A stretch of 64,000 nucleotides of DNA from Anticarsia gemmatalis (GCF_050436995.1 NC_134746.1:12336501-12400500); one strand, 5' to 3'. Shown: positions 53,401 to 63,625, numbered from the stretch's first letter. Made by a program: numbers and translations. The notes: generated by a model not told the origin, from the sequence alone.

Positions 53401-56400
53401 TACAAGGCGCGATTGTTTTTTGTTATTGTTGATAGAGTTCAAGGGCTTGTTAAATAGTCTATTTGTTTTTGATACTTTAAGGGCTTTTTTCGTGTATTTA
53501 AGTGCTAAGATGTGTTGTTTTACTCCTTATTCGACTTTTTTATCCTTAATCCTTGTTTTTGTTGATGGTAAAGTTCAAGGGCTTGTTAAAAGTCTAATTG
53601 TTTTTGATACCTTAAGGCCTTTTTTCGTGTACTTGAGTGCTAAGATCTGTTGTTTTACTTCTTATTAGACTTGGCTTTTATCCTTAATACGAGCTGCTGG
53701 CTTCACTAAACAACAATTTGTAGCAACCACAACAAATAATATAATAATAATCAACGCTAACAATATTAGTCGAAAGTTTATGATTAAAATATCAAAGTAA
53801 GAGTCTTTACCTTATATCTCTTATCTCCAATTGCCGTTAAATAATTAATTTATTCGTAAATAAAGTATGATTAGAAATACTTAATTTGTATTAAATAATA
53901 ATACAAAATATAGCAATCACAGTGCGTAATTAAGGCCGCAGCCTCGAAGGGTTTAGGTTAATATGTTTGTAAATGTCAATGGAAAGCTCATACACTGCGA
54001 ATTATCAAGGACTGTTCCAATGTCCAACCATGGAGACTATCATTATAAAACTGATCGAAGAGGCGAATAGGAATCAGTCACAAGTCAGTCATGATGTAGT
54101 TTCATTGAGTGGCTCTGGAGTGTTACAAAAATGTAATTCTAACATCGTTAAATCTAAGCCTTGATCGAAGACCGTAAACTGATTCTCATTGGGACTGATT
54201 TTGACTGTTTAAAATACACTCTTCATTTACAAAACCATGAATTCAATACCTGTTGTTTGGTTAGGTGCCCGGCAAATAGACAAATTCATAGACCGCTAGG
54301 TTTAATTCCTGGAGTTTGGTATCGTGCCTGGTAAATAGCTATAGGTTCGGTCCCCATTACATGGGACTAACATTGTAAATAGTAAAACGTGGATGAATCT
54401 CATACACTTTACCCAACACCTTCAGATACATGCATATGAGACATGATGTGCATATATTCGCAGATCTTTTTATCGTATGGTTAGTGGTCCACCTAGTGTT
54501 AAAGTTGTTCAAACCGCCAGAAGGTCTTTGAAGTGGCTTAAGACTGTCGTTTTAACTGTCAACAAGTGTCCTGTCAACGTGTCCTCCGAAGCACAGAGAC
54601 GCCCATTTCAAATACCACTAAGCGGTCATCCATCTATGGAATTACGGCAAGGTTTGCTTAACCCACAGATCGTTTACCGAACGGTATTCGCAACTTACTA
54701 TGCGCAAATCATGAATCGAGAGATAATATATTAAGTAAAATTTATTTAATAATACAGTATTCCGTGGAAAGATACAGATCGTATAGGCGGAAACCACACG
54801 CGCCGGCCGGTTGACCGCAACTATATTCATTAAGGCTGTTGTACACTGTTTAACTCGGTCAAGTTCACCGCGTGATCCGTGATTAAGTGGAAGTATGCAG
54901 TATTATTTAATAAATAATCATTACTGATCTATGTGCATTTTTATGTGATGAGTTTGAAGTTTTTGTTTTGTTTTTAGTCATGTTTCAGGTGTTGTGTTGT
55001 AAGTGTCATTAACTGGATTTATTCCTTTGTTCGAATAAAAATAAAGTGTGATACATGATATTTTAATGCTCTTTCTTTTCTGGTTACGATAATTCATAAT
55101 GTACAATTTTTTCTAGTTTTCCAGCCAATTTCTTGGTATTTAATAAAGTGTTTGTGATAATTATTTCTGAATACACCCATGAAAGTTCCAAATGTAGAAT
55201 TATAGATATGAGAAAAGGATTACAAAACTCCTACCTCCATTCGAGAGAAAAATAGACGAAAATAAAGAAGGCATACGAAGGTACTACCAAACCTTGCAAT
55301 ATCGTATTTCTTTTATTACTTTCATTGCAATTTTATTAATTTTATTGGGACTTGAAACTACGTGATATTTGACGTCAAATGTAGCCAATTGCGAATACGC
55401 AAATGATTCGCTTCATGTATACGTGTATGTTGTATTCGTCGTCATGATATCATAAAATATTTTCCATTGCTATTAAATTGACCGTCACGATTTCATATGT
55501 TTCGTGATTTCGCACTAAATCTTGTTCCGGGACTAAATAACTTGCATGACCTACACTTTTTAATAAACATTTCTAATAATTTATGTTTATATTGAGAGTG
55601 ATAATTATGATAATTAACTGGACTAAAATATAAACCTAAGTATTTATTTTGTAGATTAATACCCAATCTTATAAGTCTGATAAAAGACACGTTAAATTAT
55701 TTGATAGCAGAAGACGAAATGAAATCATATTCTGAGTAAAATAGCTAAAATATAGTAACAATGAATGATATCAAGGAAAAAGATGGCATTGCAGATTCCG
55801 GCAAGAAAATGCCATTGCATTAATTTAAAAATTACTTATTATACGGCTACCAGACTATCATTTTACATTACAGGTTTATAACTAACTACTTTACTATTTG
55901 TAATCACTTAATCAACGCGAAATATTAAGACATTTCAACACAATTTAAAACTAAAATAATCATTCTCAGAACAGATCTTGTGTATCATTATTTAGTACCT
56001 AATGATACCATCAAATATAAAAAAATAATATTATCTAAATACATATAATTGTTCAATCATAGTACTGAAAAAAGATCTTCAAAGTTCATCGACCTCTATA
56101 TCAGGTTGGTCGTCAATTCACAAGTCATTATGTAAGGGGCCTTTGCCCGGCGACGACTTTATGTAGATAGAAAAACTACACCGAAATAGACACGTTTCGA
56201 CAAGTTTTTTTTGAGTTTCACAAAAAAGTTGTACGTTTTTGGAGTAGGGCTGTAACAAAAAGAGTTTTAAGAAACTATTTCTTTTTTCTGGGAGCGCTTT
56301 ACTGGTTTAAAATTACTAGAGGTAACGACATAGTTTACTTATAGAAAAATAAAATTATATTATTTCTGAGTGCCATTTTTTTATTCTTTTTCATTACTGG

Positions 56401-59400
56401 TCCTAAGCCACACTAACGTTATAATTTACTTACAGAAAAATACAATTTTTAAACACAAATGACTCTACTTTTTAATAAACTTTTTTAAATGGTGGTCATT
56501 TTGCTACCTATAGTTACTAAGTATAACTTTTAAACTCGCGTTGCATGTTTAATGTATAATAGAATACGGGATATTCTAACATAAGTTACTAAGTAAGTGA
56601 ATACGGTTCCTTGTAACAGTGATTTTCATGATACAGGAAAAATAAACTTACTAACACTTGCGATTGATTAAACTTAATTCAACACGATTAATTCGCAAAA
56701 ATTGTCTGTGGTGACAGAGAACAGATTGTCAATAGGCTAAATAATACTTTACTTTTTCATAATAAGTACTTACTTTTGGAACTTTAACACTTTCTGAAGC
56801 TTTGTATGCAGCAGATTCTATCTCCATTATTTTTTCTCAAACTAAATATCAGTGTCACCCCTACTTACACCATAAACATCATACGTCATGAGATTTCACC
56901 GTCAAATCGCCCCAAGCTAAGTGCCATAACACTTTCTCTTATACACATATTATATCTAATAACATCCTAAAATATTGACGAACATTAACCAAAAGATACC
57001 CTGAGAGATTGTCATCATTGTTTCAAATTCTTAAATCCATGGATCCGCAATCAAGAAAAGCTTGAAGTTTAGTTTAGAATAATGACTATAATAATGGAGG
57101 AGCATCGATATCCCAGTATTTTGCGAATTTAGATTAGATATTTTCATTTTTGACCATGTTACATTAAACATACAATAAAATATGTATGCCAACAAACAAT
57201 TGGCAATATAAAAAATATAAAAGGCATGGTTTTGTCCCGACTCTCCTAAATTGATAAGTGGTAATTGTAATATTTTAAAAACCTTTTTCACAGAAAAAGA
57301 CATCTTGTAGAGATCATCTACAGCCTTGTTTAAAAACACATAACAACAAGCTTACGTAAGAACAGTCCAAAAAAACTATTATACTACTTCACTAATTTTG
57401 TATTGTTTTCATATACATAAAATACAAATACAATACAATTTGTATAGGTGTAAGTCACGAGACAGCAACGGTAAAATACAACAAAAAGATTATATGCGTA
57501 GTGTGTGACGAACCTTAAAACTATCTGTAAACGATTTTGAACTTTAAAAGCAAGAGTTAAGATTGAATTTACACTACCCTTTTTTGTTTCTAATTATAGC
57601 GTGTTATATTGAAAGAAGGTTGAATTTCTATTCATATTTTTGTATTATATTTAAAATAAAGATTTTACGGTTTAATCAAATTATGTAATTTCAATGTCGT
57701 CATAATTCATTGTTTTGTGAAACACACTTTGAATTTTTATAATACCACACGCAATGGATTATGCTACTTTTAGAGAAAGACTTTGGCTCGGGAACTGAGC
57801 GTTTATATAGTCAATAATAGAAGAATACGTCCTTCGTTAAAGGTATAAATAATAACTTACTTAAGATTGATTCTCATTAAACTTTGCATACTTGCAAATG
57901 ACACAGCTAAGGTCCATATCCTAACATACTTGATATTTATAAATCACGCAAATATTTGACTAGGTCCATTGTTAACTACAACCGATCTATATAGCTTACA
58001 ATTTATCAAATAAACCAACAACTTTCTATAAAACAGATGTTTTTTTCTGATATGAAAAAAAGTAGCTTAACCTATAATAAATAACAATTTCTGTACGTGA
58101 CGCTATGTACATAAAAGCCTCCATCATTCAAGACTAAAGCCTACACTTATCTATAAATGCAATCCATGTACTACGACTTACAAGTTAGTAAACATCTTAA
58201 GTACATACAATATACATACATATTCTATGTATATAAACATAAGACAATGGTCTTGAGGTCGTGTACTCTGTAACAGCTAGTTATTATAATATATCTTGTA
58301 GCAAGGCTTTGTCAATGAAGTACACTTGTGTAAGCCTTGTTAGCAAATATTTATTGATTGATGTAAGGTCCATCTTGTGGGGGGCCTGCCAACACTACGT
58401 TTCCCGGTTCGTGGTCGCCACTCCAGAACCTTTCTGCCCCAACGGCCAAAAAGGTAGGTCTAGAATGTATGGTGAAAGGAGTATTTTTCAAACAAAGATA
58501 GAAAGGAAACTTGTAAAAAGTCTAGTTATTTTGGACAGTAAGTAGATGTTCATATTTATTTAAAGTTGATATTTCTCAGGGATTCTTTTACTCTCGCGTA
58601 CTTGTCTGTTTTCTGGATACTAGGTACAGTTTTTTGCCTCAATTAATTTTAAATAGTTAATTTGCTTATCCAGACATATTAATCTTAACGTAATTCTTTT
58701 CCAAGATTCTATCAATCAGCAGAAAAAGCTCACGTGGATAAATAAATTCCTAACTTATCCGTCTAGCAGAAAACGAATGTAGAAATAGGTTTTTAAGTTT
58801 CTTAAAACCGCAATAAATAATTAAAAATCGACCAATTGACCTTATATTAATGAACGTAACTAGTGTACAATTAAATAAGGTCGAATAATATCAATGAAAA
58901 CGAGATTTTTACAATTAATTGCAAACAAAATAGCGGATAGTATGAAATGCGCGGCAAAATAATTATGTCATGAACGTATGATATAATCTGTCACTCAATA
59001 TATTTTATTATAGACTGAGTTATAAAAACTAGTTCAATGCTTTAGTTTTACTCGAATTTATTGATATTCAAGTTACAGAAATGTTTAATTTTCTCTATAT
59101 TTTAATATATAACTTTATCCTCTATAGTTAAGTAGTAGTTTAATATGGTCGTAATTCATATTATCATGAACCAATGCTTTATGATGAAGTAAAATAACCA
59201 GAAAACAACCTCTGAAATTCCTTAATTTATCTAGCAACTTTGCTTTAGAAACTTACTTTTTTCTTAACGTCGCCATCAACTTTATAACAATCCCATACCT
59301 TTAAATCCCTGGTACGAAAGACCCAGTCAACGCAGTCTGCTATCTCACTCACACCAATGGAATAACTCACGGATTGGAAAGAGAGGGATGAGGTGCAGGG

Positions 59401-59435
59401 ACCAGGAAGCACGGTGCCACGTCGAGCCTTACCTC
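29254..59435 (-). CDS. Partial spliced gene: CUB-like / LDLa / TM / PPxY protein
   Basis: Six minus-strand exons (59435-59257, 35812-35642, 32765-32582, 32229-31993, 29949-29812, 29492-29254) all have GT donors and AG acceptors, and every junction phase agrees (0, 0, 1, 1, 1). They give 381 codons ending in TGA. Numbering from the first complete codon, residues 1-177 are a cysteine-bearing, CUB-like ectodomain; 181-219 a six-cysteine LDL-receptor class A module; about 283-302 a transmembrane helix; 304-306 Cys-Cys-Cys then Lys-Arg; and 304-381 a Pro-rich tail with PPEY (347-350) and PPSY (353-356). N-glycosylation sequons NGT and NDT lie outside. This is a type I surface receptor or adaptor; PPxY motifs bind WW domains such as those of Nedd4-family E3 ligases. 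The 5' end (signal peptide) is missing here. Neto (CUB-LDLa-TM) and LDLRAD3/4 (LDLa-TM-PPxY) are architectural comparisons only; identity is unproven. Confidence 0.85.
29812..29949 (-). CDS. Exon E of the CUB/LDLa gene (transmembrane)
   Basis: 138 nt. The acceptor is ATTGTTTCAG before TGAAAATC; with the last base of exon D it forms an ATG (Met) codon. It encodes a short stalk and a strongly hydrophobic helix from about WSYLVVGMLVC to FCLAW. The donor is GCGTGGG before GTAAGC. One membrane span places exons A-D outside and exon F in the cytoplasm. Confidence 0.9.
31488..31690 (+). repeat. Interspersed repeat with AAAATCACGC head
   Basis: Contains CATACATAAAATCACGCTTT, AGGGGTAGACAGAGACCAGA and later TTCATTCACATCCACATATC. 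The same words recur at 36810-36850 and 43485-43590, so it is a dispersed family. Class unknown. Confidence 0.55.
31752..31790 (-). mobile_element. RTE/SINE 3' fragment in intron
   Basis: GACTGTCCCACTGCTGGGAA then ATGGCC, a short reverse-orientation copy of the same retroelement end. Confidence 0.5.
31993..32229 (-). CDS. Exon D of the CUB/LDLa gene (LDLa module)
   Basis: 237 nt. The acceptor is TTATTTTCAG before GTGCAATATGC and the donor is GTTATAA before GTAAGTG. It completes a Gly codon with exon C and then encodes six cysteines (residues 181, 189, 195, 202, 208, 219) spaced as in an LDL-receptor class A repeat. The Ca-binding block is CDGVRHCPGGEDED, with His where Asp is usual. An NDT sequon lies in the first loop. 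A juxtamembrane stretch rich in Leu, Arg and Pro follows. Confidence 0.92.
32582..32765 (-). CDS. Exon C of the CUB/LDLa gene (CUB-like C-terminal half)
   Basis: 184 nt, phase 0 to phase 1. The acceptor is CAATTTCAG before TACATTGG and the donor is AATAGTG before GTAAGTC. It encodes YIGDAKNPMWRLNLCGG, a basic/alanine stretch, then beta-strand-like segments ending KLRLVVTAVNS, as at the end of a CUB domain. The antisense strand is also open here, but that is a shadow. Confidence 0.85.
34228..34296. promoter_or_regulatory. Pair of perfect CRE palindromes in intron
   Basis: TGACGTCACAC occurs at 34228-34238 and again at 34289-34299, in the intron between exons B and C. TGACGTCA is the full CREB/ATF consensus. 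Function is inferred from motif only. Confidence 0.4.
35399..35520 (+). mobile_element. RTE-like 3' fragment in intron
   Basis: GTGAGACTGGGAGCCGACTC, CAACATAGTTTGGAAGAAAG and a GATGATGAGGAT tail match a very common lepidopteran RTE-like 3' end (GAAGCCGACCCCAACATAG). Confidence 0.65.
35642..35812 (-). CDS. Exon B of the CUB/LDLa gene
   Basis: 171 nt, phase 0 at both ends. The acceptor is TTTTATTACAG before GAATCCC and the donor is TTATT before GTGAGT. It encodes 57 residues: an ESLSEWERGI start, a Gly/Ser/Ala-rich low-complexity centre, an NGT sequon and one cysteine. It is very GC-rich against AT-rich introns. The low-complexity centre suggests a flexible loop inside or between extracellular modules. 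Confidence 0.8.
37957..38446. mobile_element. Hairpin-rich inverted-repeat element
   Basis: About 92-nt terminal inverted arms (37957-38048 and 38355-38446) share TACTGTAAAAGCCCGAAC and GGTAAATC/GATTTACC words. The 300-base centre contains three further hairpins: 17-bp perfect (38197-38213 with 38226-38242), 7-bp GTGGTTA (38244-38250 with 38259-38265) and 10-bp GGAGCCCCGC (38275-38284 with 38288-38297). No protein. Probably a non-autonomous DNA transposon. Confidence 0.7.
38443..38484. repeat. AT-rich palindrome beside the 38 kb element
   Basis: ATATATCAAAATATTA pairs with TAATATTTTGATATAT around a short AAATTGT loop, directly adjoining the right end of the inverted-repeat element. Confidence 0.5.
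39563..39818 (+). mobile_element. LEP1-type Helitron, copy 4
   Basis: Aligns through its length with copy 1, including a short (TTTG)n tract and the core GACCAATAGGAGCAGAGTA. The terminus is mutated to GAGTCAGCAAG instead of CTAG, so the copy is old. It lies in the long intron. Confidence 0.8.
41093..41100. promoter_or_regulatory. Perfect CRE palindrome TGACGTCA
   Basis: Full CREB/ATF consensus in the long intron, one of several listed in the findings (also 45558, 52258, 55370 and 63319). Confidence 0.3.
41703..41862 (+). mobile_element. CGATAG-type MITE copy
   Basis: Runs from CAGTCGGTACTATCGAGTAT to CTCGATAGCCGGTTGTCAAT and AGTCGATAGC, aligning as reverse complement with 8178-8340. The core contains GAGCTCGCTAGAGGCACGAA. 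Confidence 0.6.
42275..42335. repeat. 27-bp stem hairpin
   Basis: Left arm 42275-42301 and right arm 42309-42335 pair with one mismatch around a 7-base loop (AGTGGTCTAAAGCTG with CAGCTTTAGACCACT). It could be a MITE remnant or a small-RNA precursor; nothing decides. Confidence 0.6.
42815..42980. mobile_element. Degraded Helitron-like fragment
   Basis: Contains AACTGTCTGTCTGTTCGTGA and later GATAACGCGAGCGAAGCCAG with TATTATATTATAAATGCGAA, the words used by Helitron-type repeats. Boundaries are unclear. Confidence 0.4.
43485..43590 (+). repeat. Interspersed repeat with AAAATCACGC head, copy
   Basis: TATATAAAATCACGCCTTTT then CTAGTAGACAGGGACC and TTCATTCACATCCATACATC match the 31.5 kb repeat. 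Confidence 0.5.
43695..43725 (+). repeat. Possible SINE remnant (B-box only)
   Basis: CCTTGGGTTCGAATCC is a perfect Pol III B-box, but the upstream sequence does not fold as a tRNA and no clear A-box is seen. Confidence 0.25.
44525..44641. mobile_element. PIF/Harbinger-like MITE, copy with TAA duplication
   Basis: 117 bp; about 41-bp inverted arms (CCCCCGGTTTCTGAGTTCAT ... ATGAACTCAGAAACAGGGGG) separated by a short spacer. It is flanked by TAA on both sides (44522-44524 and 44642-44644), fitting the TWA target of PIF/Harbinger elements. Confidence 0.75.
47316..47507 (-). mobile_element. High-copy insect repeat fragment
   Basis: The plus strand reads TAGCTGACCCGGCAAACGTT, then a poly(A) tract and TCAAGCCGTTTCGGAGGAGT, a well-known lepidopteran repeat signature. 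On the minus strand the end ACGTTTGCCGGGTCAGCTA resembles a Helitron 3' end. Its class is uncertain. Confidence 0.6.
49480..49515 (+). mobile_element. Short RTE/SINE scrap
   Basis: AGAGGAGACCCGTGCCTGAG then TGGGAC is a diverged copy of GGAGACCCGTGCCCAGCAGTGGGAC. Confidence 0.4.
50785..50945. repeat. Dispersed repeat related to 54.35-54.46 kb
   Basis: Contains GGATTAACATTGTCAATGGC and TTTCATACACCCCTGCC, related to GGACTAACATTGTAAATAGT and TCTCATACACTTTACCC near 54360-54420. Confidence 0.4.
53415..53690 (+). repeat. Tandem duplication, unit about 137 bp, two copies
   Basis: GTTCAAGGGCTTGTTAAA occurs at 53437 and 53573, TTTTTTCGTGTA and GTGCTAAGAT recur in order, and TATCCTTAAT occurs at 53541 and 53679. 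A reading frame runs through both copies, but composition and lack of any domain argue against coding. Confidence 0.75.
54466..54690 (-). mobile_element. 5S-headed SINE copy in intron
   Basis: On the minus strand it starts at TAAACGATCTGTGGGTTAAGC, then ATGGATGACCGCTTAGTGG, and ends at the CCATACGATAAA tail. It keeps more of the 5S-like head than the 7.4 kb copy, so it supports the same family model as 23.4 kb. Confidence 0.65.
58366..58448 (-). pseudogene. RTE-type reverse transcriptase C-terminal scrap
   Basis: The minus strand translates as WGRKVLEWRPRTGKRSVGRP then PTRW, the conserved tail of insect RTE-like endonuclease/reverse transcriptases. Only about 28 codons remain before similarity ends, so it is a dead 5'-truncated fragment. 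Confidence 0.7.
59257..59435 (-). CDS. Exon A (first recognised) of the CUB/LDLa gene
   Basis: 179 nt. The acceptor is TTTGTTTATAG before GAGGTAAGG and the donor is AAAAAA before GTAAGTTTC. It starts with two bases of a split codon, so an upstream exon ending in phase 1 must exist, and it ends in phase 0. It encodes three cysteines with the block DCVDWVFRTRD then VWDCY, resembling half of a CUB-type extracellular fold. GC content is above the flanks. No upstream partner was found up to 64000. Confidence 0.8.
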
Positions 59436-62400
59436 CTATAAACAAACAGACATATTTTCTCTATAAAATACATACATATACAATATTTATATATTCTCAA
59501 AGGTTAGGTAAAGGCAAAGGGAGATAGAATTTGTTTGAATAACTTTTTGTTTCGTTTATAATGCCATCTACCGGGCACATTATTAAACTCTAGACAGCTA
59601 AGAAGAATCAAAAATCTCGAAGCCAAAATAAACATAACTTGGTCTTAATTGGAAATCGAACCAAAGACGTTACGATGAGTAGTCACCTCTTGTTACCTTC
59701 AAGGCAATTGTCCATAATAACCATAAATATTAATGTAATGGAACCGACAAGTCATTGTAGGCGTAACTGACATGCCTATGTGCTTACGTAATAAACTATG
59801 TGTACACTAGTGACAGATAAATGAGGATAATATCTGTATCTAGTTGGTATGCTGCGGACAGAATGGATGTATAATGACCTATCGTGATGGTCTATGACTG
59901 TATACATGCGTTGAGGACCTGTAGTAAGTTATGACTCTAAGCATTGTACTATGATAATTATTAAAAGCCAACAAAAAAAATGGAGTGAATTCTAAAACCA
60001 ATATAAAGCGCAAGTCAAATCAGCGGAACTTAAAGATCCTAATAATAAACGATATTTAAGAAATCAAAAGTGTTAGGGAGGAAAAAAGCCCGCTTAAACT
60101 CTAAAAATAGTTAAAATTGTGAATGTCAACGTAACAAAAACGCAAGTTGTCTAAATACATTAAATACTTTATCCTCAATATAAATAAGAAAAATTCTGAA
60201 TTTTTATAACGTTTATTTTCTGCAACACCACAATATAATTTTAGCCAAGACACGAAACTAACATAGCTCATGCTAGAGGCACTATTCGTGACTCAATCCT
60301 CAACAATTTTCGTCCTCTAATAAATAATGTATAACGATTGTTTTGCTCTTGTTATCCTACAATCACAGGTATATATGTATAGTGACATTACATAAACACG
60401 TACGATCGCATACTATTGAAGGTCCCTCTGACATAATTACTGACTTATGTAACAACAAACGCAGCCTGAATATATGTCTGCTTACCTACTAGGTGTAGCA
60501 GGCGTGACGGGAAACTTAAGCATATGTTTCATAATTGTTTGTTACGTGAGAATATTGATTCGATAGATTAAAGGTTTAAGGTATTGTTTTGTTTTGATGT
60601 CGATAGATGGCAGTGTACCTTTGTAACGTTAGTTCATCTCGTTTTGGAAAATCTTGTAAAATTGTTAAAATGGACTTGTTTTGAACTATTTAAGAGATAT
60701 TTTTGGTTATTTAAAAGTGTGTGACTGTATTGGGTAATAAGTGACTACGAAATTATGTACACGAAAAGCTTCTTCTTCTTGCGTAGAAACGGAAAAGATA
60801 AAACTTAGTTTACGTCAAAGATAACGAAAATAACGAAAGGAATTAGTGATAAGAAGACAAGATGTAGGTGCTTTATAAAAAGAATAAAAGTAATAAAAAA
60901 CAGGAAATTAAGATCAAAAGAATTCCAGAGCTTTAATTATTCTGAATATTAGATCAATATATAAAAAAAACATAGCCTATTTGAGACTCAATTGTTATTC
61001 AGTTCCTACTTTACAAGTTTGTACAGAAACCTTTTGTAGAATTGTTTTGTGCCTACCCATCTACGAAATAATGACGTAAATATCTTGTTAAAAGGTATGA
61101 TATATTCATCTAATTAAATTAACTGGTTCTGATAGCCGTGTGATTTAAAATCAACAATATTGTGTATTTTTAAAGCAGGTACTTACGTAATTATGAATGG
61201 GTAGTCAAGCATAATTGAGTCAAAGACGCGTGCTATTGTTGTATGGACAGATTTATAGATCAGGAAAACAATACGTAATATAATTTTATTTACTTAGCAA
61301 ATTATATAGGTAGACCAGTTTGTTTGCTTGTATCGTTCATCATGTTGTATTTAGTTTCGCATCATCAGGTCTTTTTGTTTGTTTAACAACTATGTTGGAT
61401 ATTCTATCTCTTAGTAAAAGTAACAACAAAAGTATGGAACATTCTTTATATATATTACCATTGATACGGTAATCGATACTTATTCAAAAGTGGCGAAACA
61501 GGTCATTAAATTTTTAAGATGTGTTAGGCTTCATTAGGGTATCATATAGGGCAGATGCACTCAAGTGACTTTTTCACCTCGAAACCCCTAATTAAAAATA
61601 CACAGTCATTCAAGCATGTTTCATAATCGTCATAAAGCAACAAGAACTTAAAATCCCCGCACTATTATAACTTAAAGACCGACCTAGCCCAATAAATTAA
61701 TAGAAAACTTTCAAACCACGAGAGTTTTATGTCAAAGTGCCGTTGTCTCTCTTCCTTATAACGTGACATAACATATAAACAGACATCACAATACACAAAC
61801 GTTCTCATATTTTGCATAGCCTTCACATCCGTGTTCCGTGCAAAAACAAACTTTGTGAAAATTATCGCATATAATAATATGACAATCATGTGTAACGGAA
61901 GAGTACATAGAATTACGGAAGTTTTATTTAGGTACTGATTATTTTCGCACTGAAATATAGTATTTGCTATTTTGATTGTAATTTTGGCTCATCGTGACTA
62001 CCTTATTTATTATTTGTTTAGTCGGATTTTTATTTCCGAAGTTCCGGGCAAGATTTGATAACTCAATTATCAAAATTAAATATCTTTGAATTATTTCCGT
62101 TACTGGAGTTTTCAATTGTATGCCAGAATGTGCGTACCTTATCATCAGAGGTTTGCAAAAATATTCAATTTACGAATATATCCAGGTCGGAATGTCACTA
62201 ATAAATAACCGTTTCCTCAGAGATGATGTCCGCCGTTTAGGATGATATTGGGAAAATATAAGGTGATCAGCTCTCTTAGCGTTTTATTGAGGAAATAGCT
62301 TTTACATGTTTTTAATGAATATTAAGAAATGGTGAAGTGAGCATTATAATAGTACATAGGAGTTTCAGGCAAGATGAAACCCGAAAAACTCAAAGACATT

Positions 62401-63023
62401 TAATAATCATCTTCAATAACAAATCTAGCAAAATACTCATAAAACTTCCTCCTATGACTTTATTTACTGAACAATTTACGTCTGCTTGCGAAAACTAAAC
62501 GACATAGGCACGACTCAAATAACAAAGAACTTGCAAAATATGTGCGCAATATATAAAATTACTTACAATTAGTAATTAGTGGTGCTAATTGGGGAGCAGT
62601 GTCGTGAGAGTGGTAATACTGGCAACACTAAGACCATCGTTAAATGTAATTGGTAACATTGCCTGTCTATAAATGGTTTATGGTGTTGAAAACGCTAAGG
62701 TTTTACGAGTTAGTGTGTTTGAACAATTTATGTCGTGCCATCTCTTTTTTTATTGTTATTTTTTTATTTCAAGTCGTTATGTACTCTCTTTTCAAGGTAT
62801 GTGTCACCTGTCTATTTCTTTAATTATATCTCCTTTATAAAATCCACTACTTTTAAAAAAACATTATGACTTTCATCCTAAATCTGAATTTAGGATTATA
62901 GCAGAGAAACAAAATACAGAGCGTGAAAGAAAATAAGACGAGTAAGGGAGCGAAACCGCGTGGATCAGCCAGTTAAACATATTTTTTATTTCCTTACTCT
63001 ACAAAATGAATTATGAAATTATT

Positions 63024-63066
63024 ACGGAATAAATCATTATGAAGGTATCATAATGATTTATTCCGT
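63024..63066. repeat. 19-bp perfect hairpin
   Basis: ACGGAATAAATCATTATGA (63024-63042) pairs perfectly with 63048-63066 around the loop AGGTA. Confidence 0.7.
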
Positions 63067-63510
63067 CTACAATAGAGAGATTCAAATAAAAGAGCAATAA
63101 ATCTAGTCTAGCTATTCTTATCCATACTGTGAAAGGCTATTTATTACAAAAGGCGCTACTTTTATAATAGCCATTTAATTTATATTGTGCGGAAAGACAA
63201 TCAATTGATTTACAATCTAATTGTCATTAAAACATCATTTTTATAATATAAGTATTCATGCGCCATTGTCAATGGATATCAATTAACATTTTTCTTTTAC
63301 AATAATTGTCTTTATCGATGACGTCACAATAATAATATTACTTCAATTCTATCTAATGTATCTAAATAATCTCTTGTGTCATATTACCTATGTCATAGTT
63401 GATAATTGGGTTTTAAAGAATTCAGCCGTCCATTCGATTTGAGGGCAAATTATTCAAGTTTGTTGCCCTCAAAAACACTAAAGGCACTGATATGTATTGC
63501 GATTTCTAAA

Positions 63511-63625
63511 GCCGGTACTATCGAGCGAGCTAAACATCTAAAATTACTTGAAAAACATAGTTCTTGCTAGTTACACTAAGGACGGTTATTATTTTTATAC
63601 AAACTTTGTCGATAGTTGATATCGA
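63511..63625 (+). mobile_element. CGATAG-type MITE copy, diverged
   Basis: Contains GCCGGTACTATCGAGCGAGC at left and TTTGTCGATAGTTGATATCG at right, with a diverged core, as in the 41.7 kb copy. Confidence 0.45.

Larger units (their letters stand above)
35813..59256 (-). other. 23.4 kb intron of the CUB/LDLa gene
   Basis: The phase-0 donor at 59256 and phase-0 acceptor at 35813 bound this interval. No convincing coding exon was recognised inside, although short alternative exons cannot be excluded. It holds a LEP1 Helitron, a PIF-like MITE, a hairpin-rich inverted-repeat element, a 137-bp tandem duplication, SINE and RTE scraps and several CRE palindromes, all listed separately. Confidence 0.6.

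Noticed and set aside
60455..60495. Signal-peptide exon for the CUB/LDLa gene at a GTAAGC donor
   Set aside because: The ATG-led frame ends in phase 2, while exon A needs phase 1; the phase-1 frame lacks a start codon.
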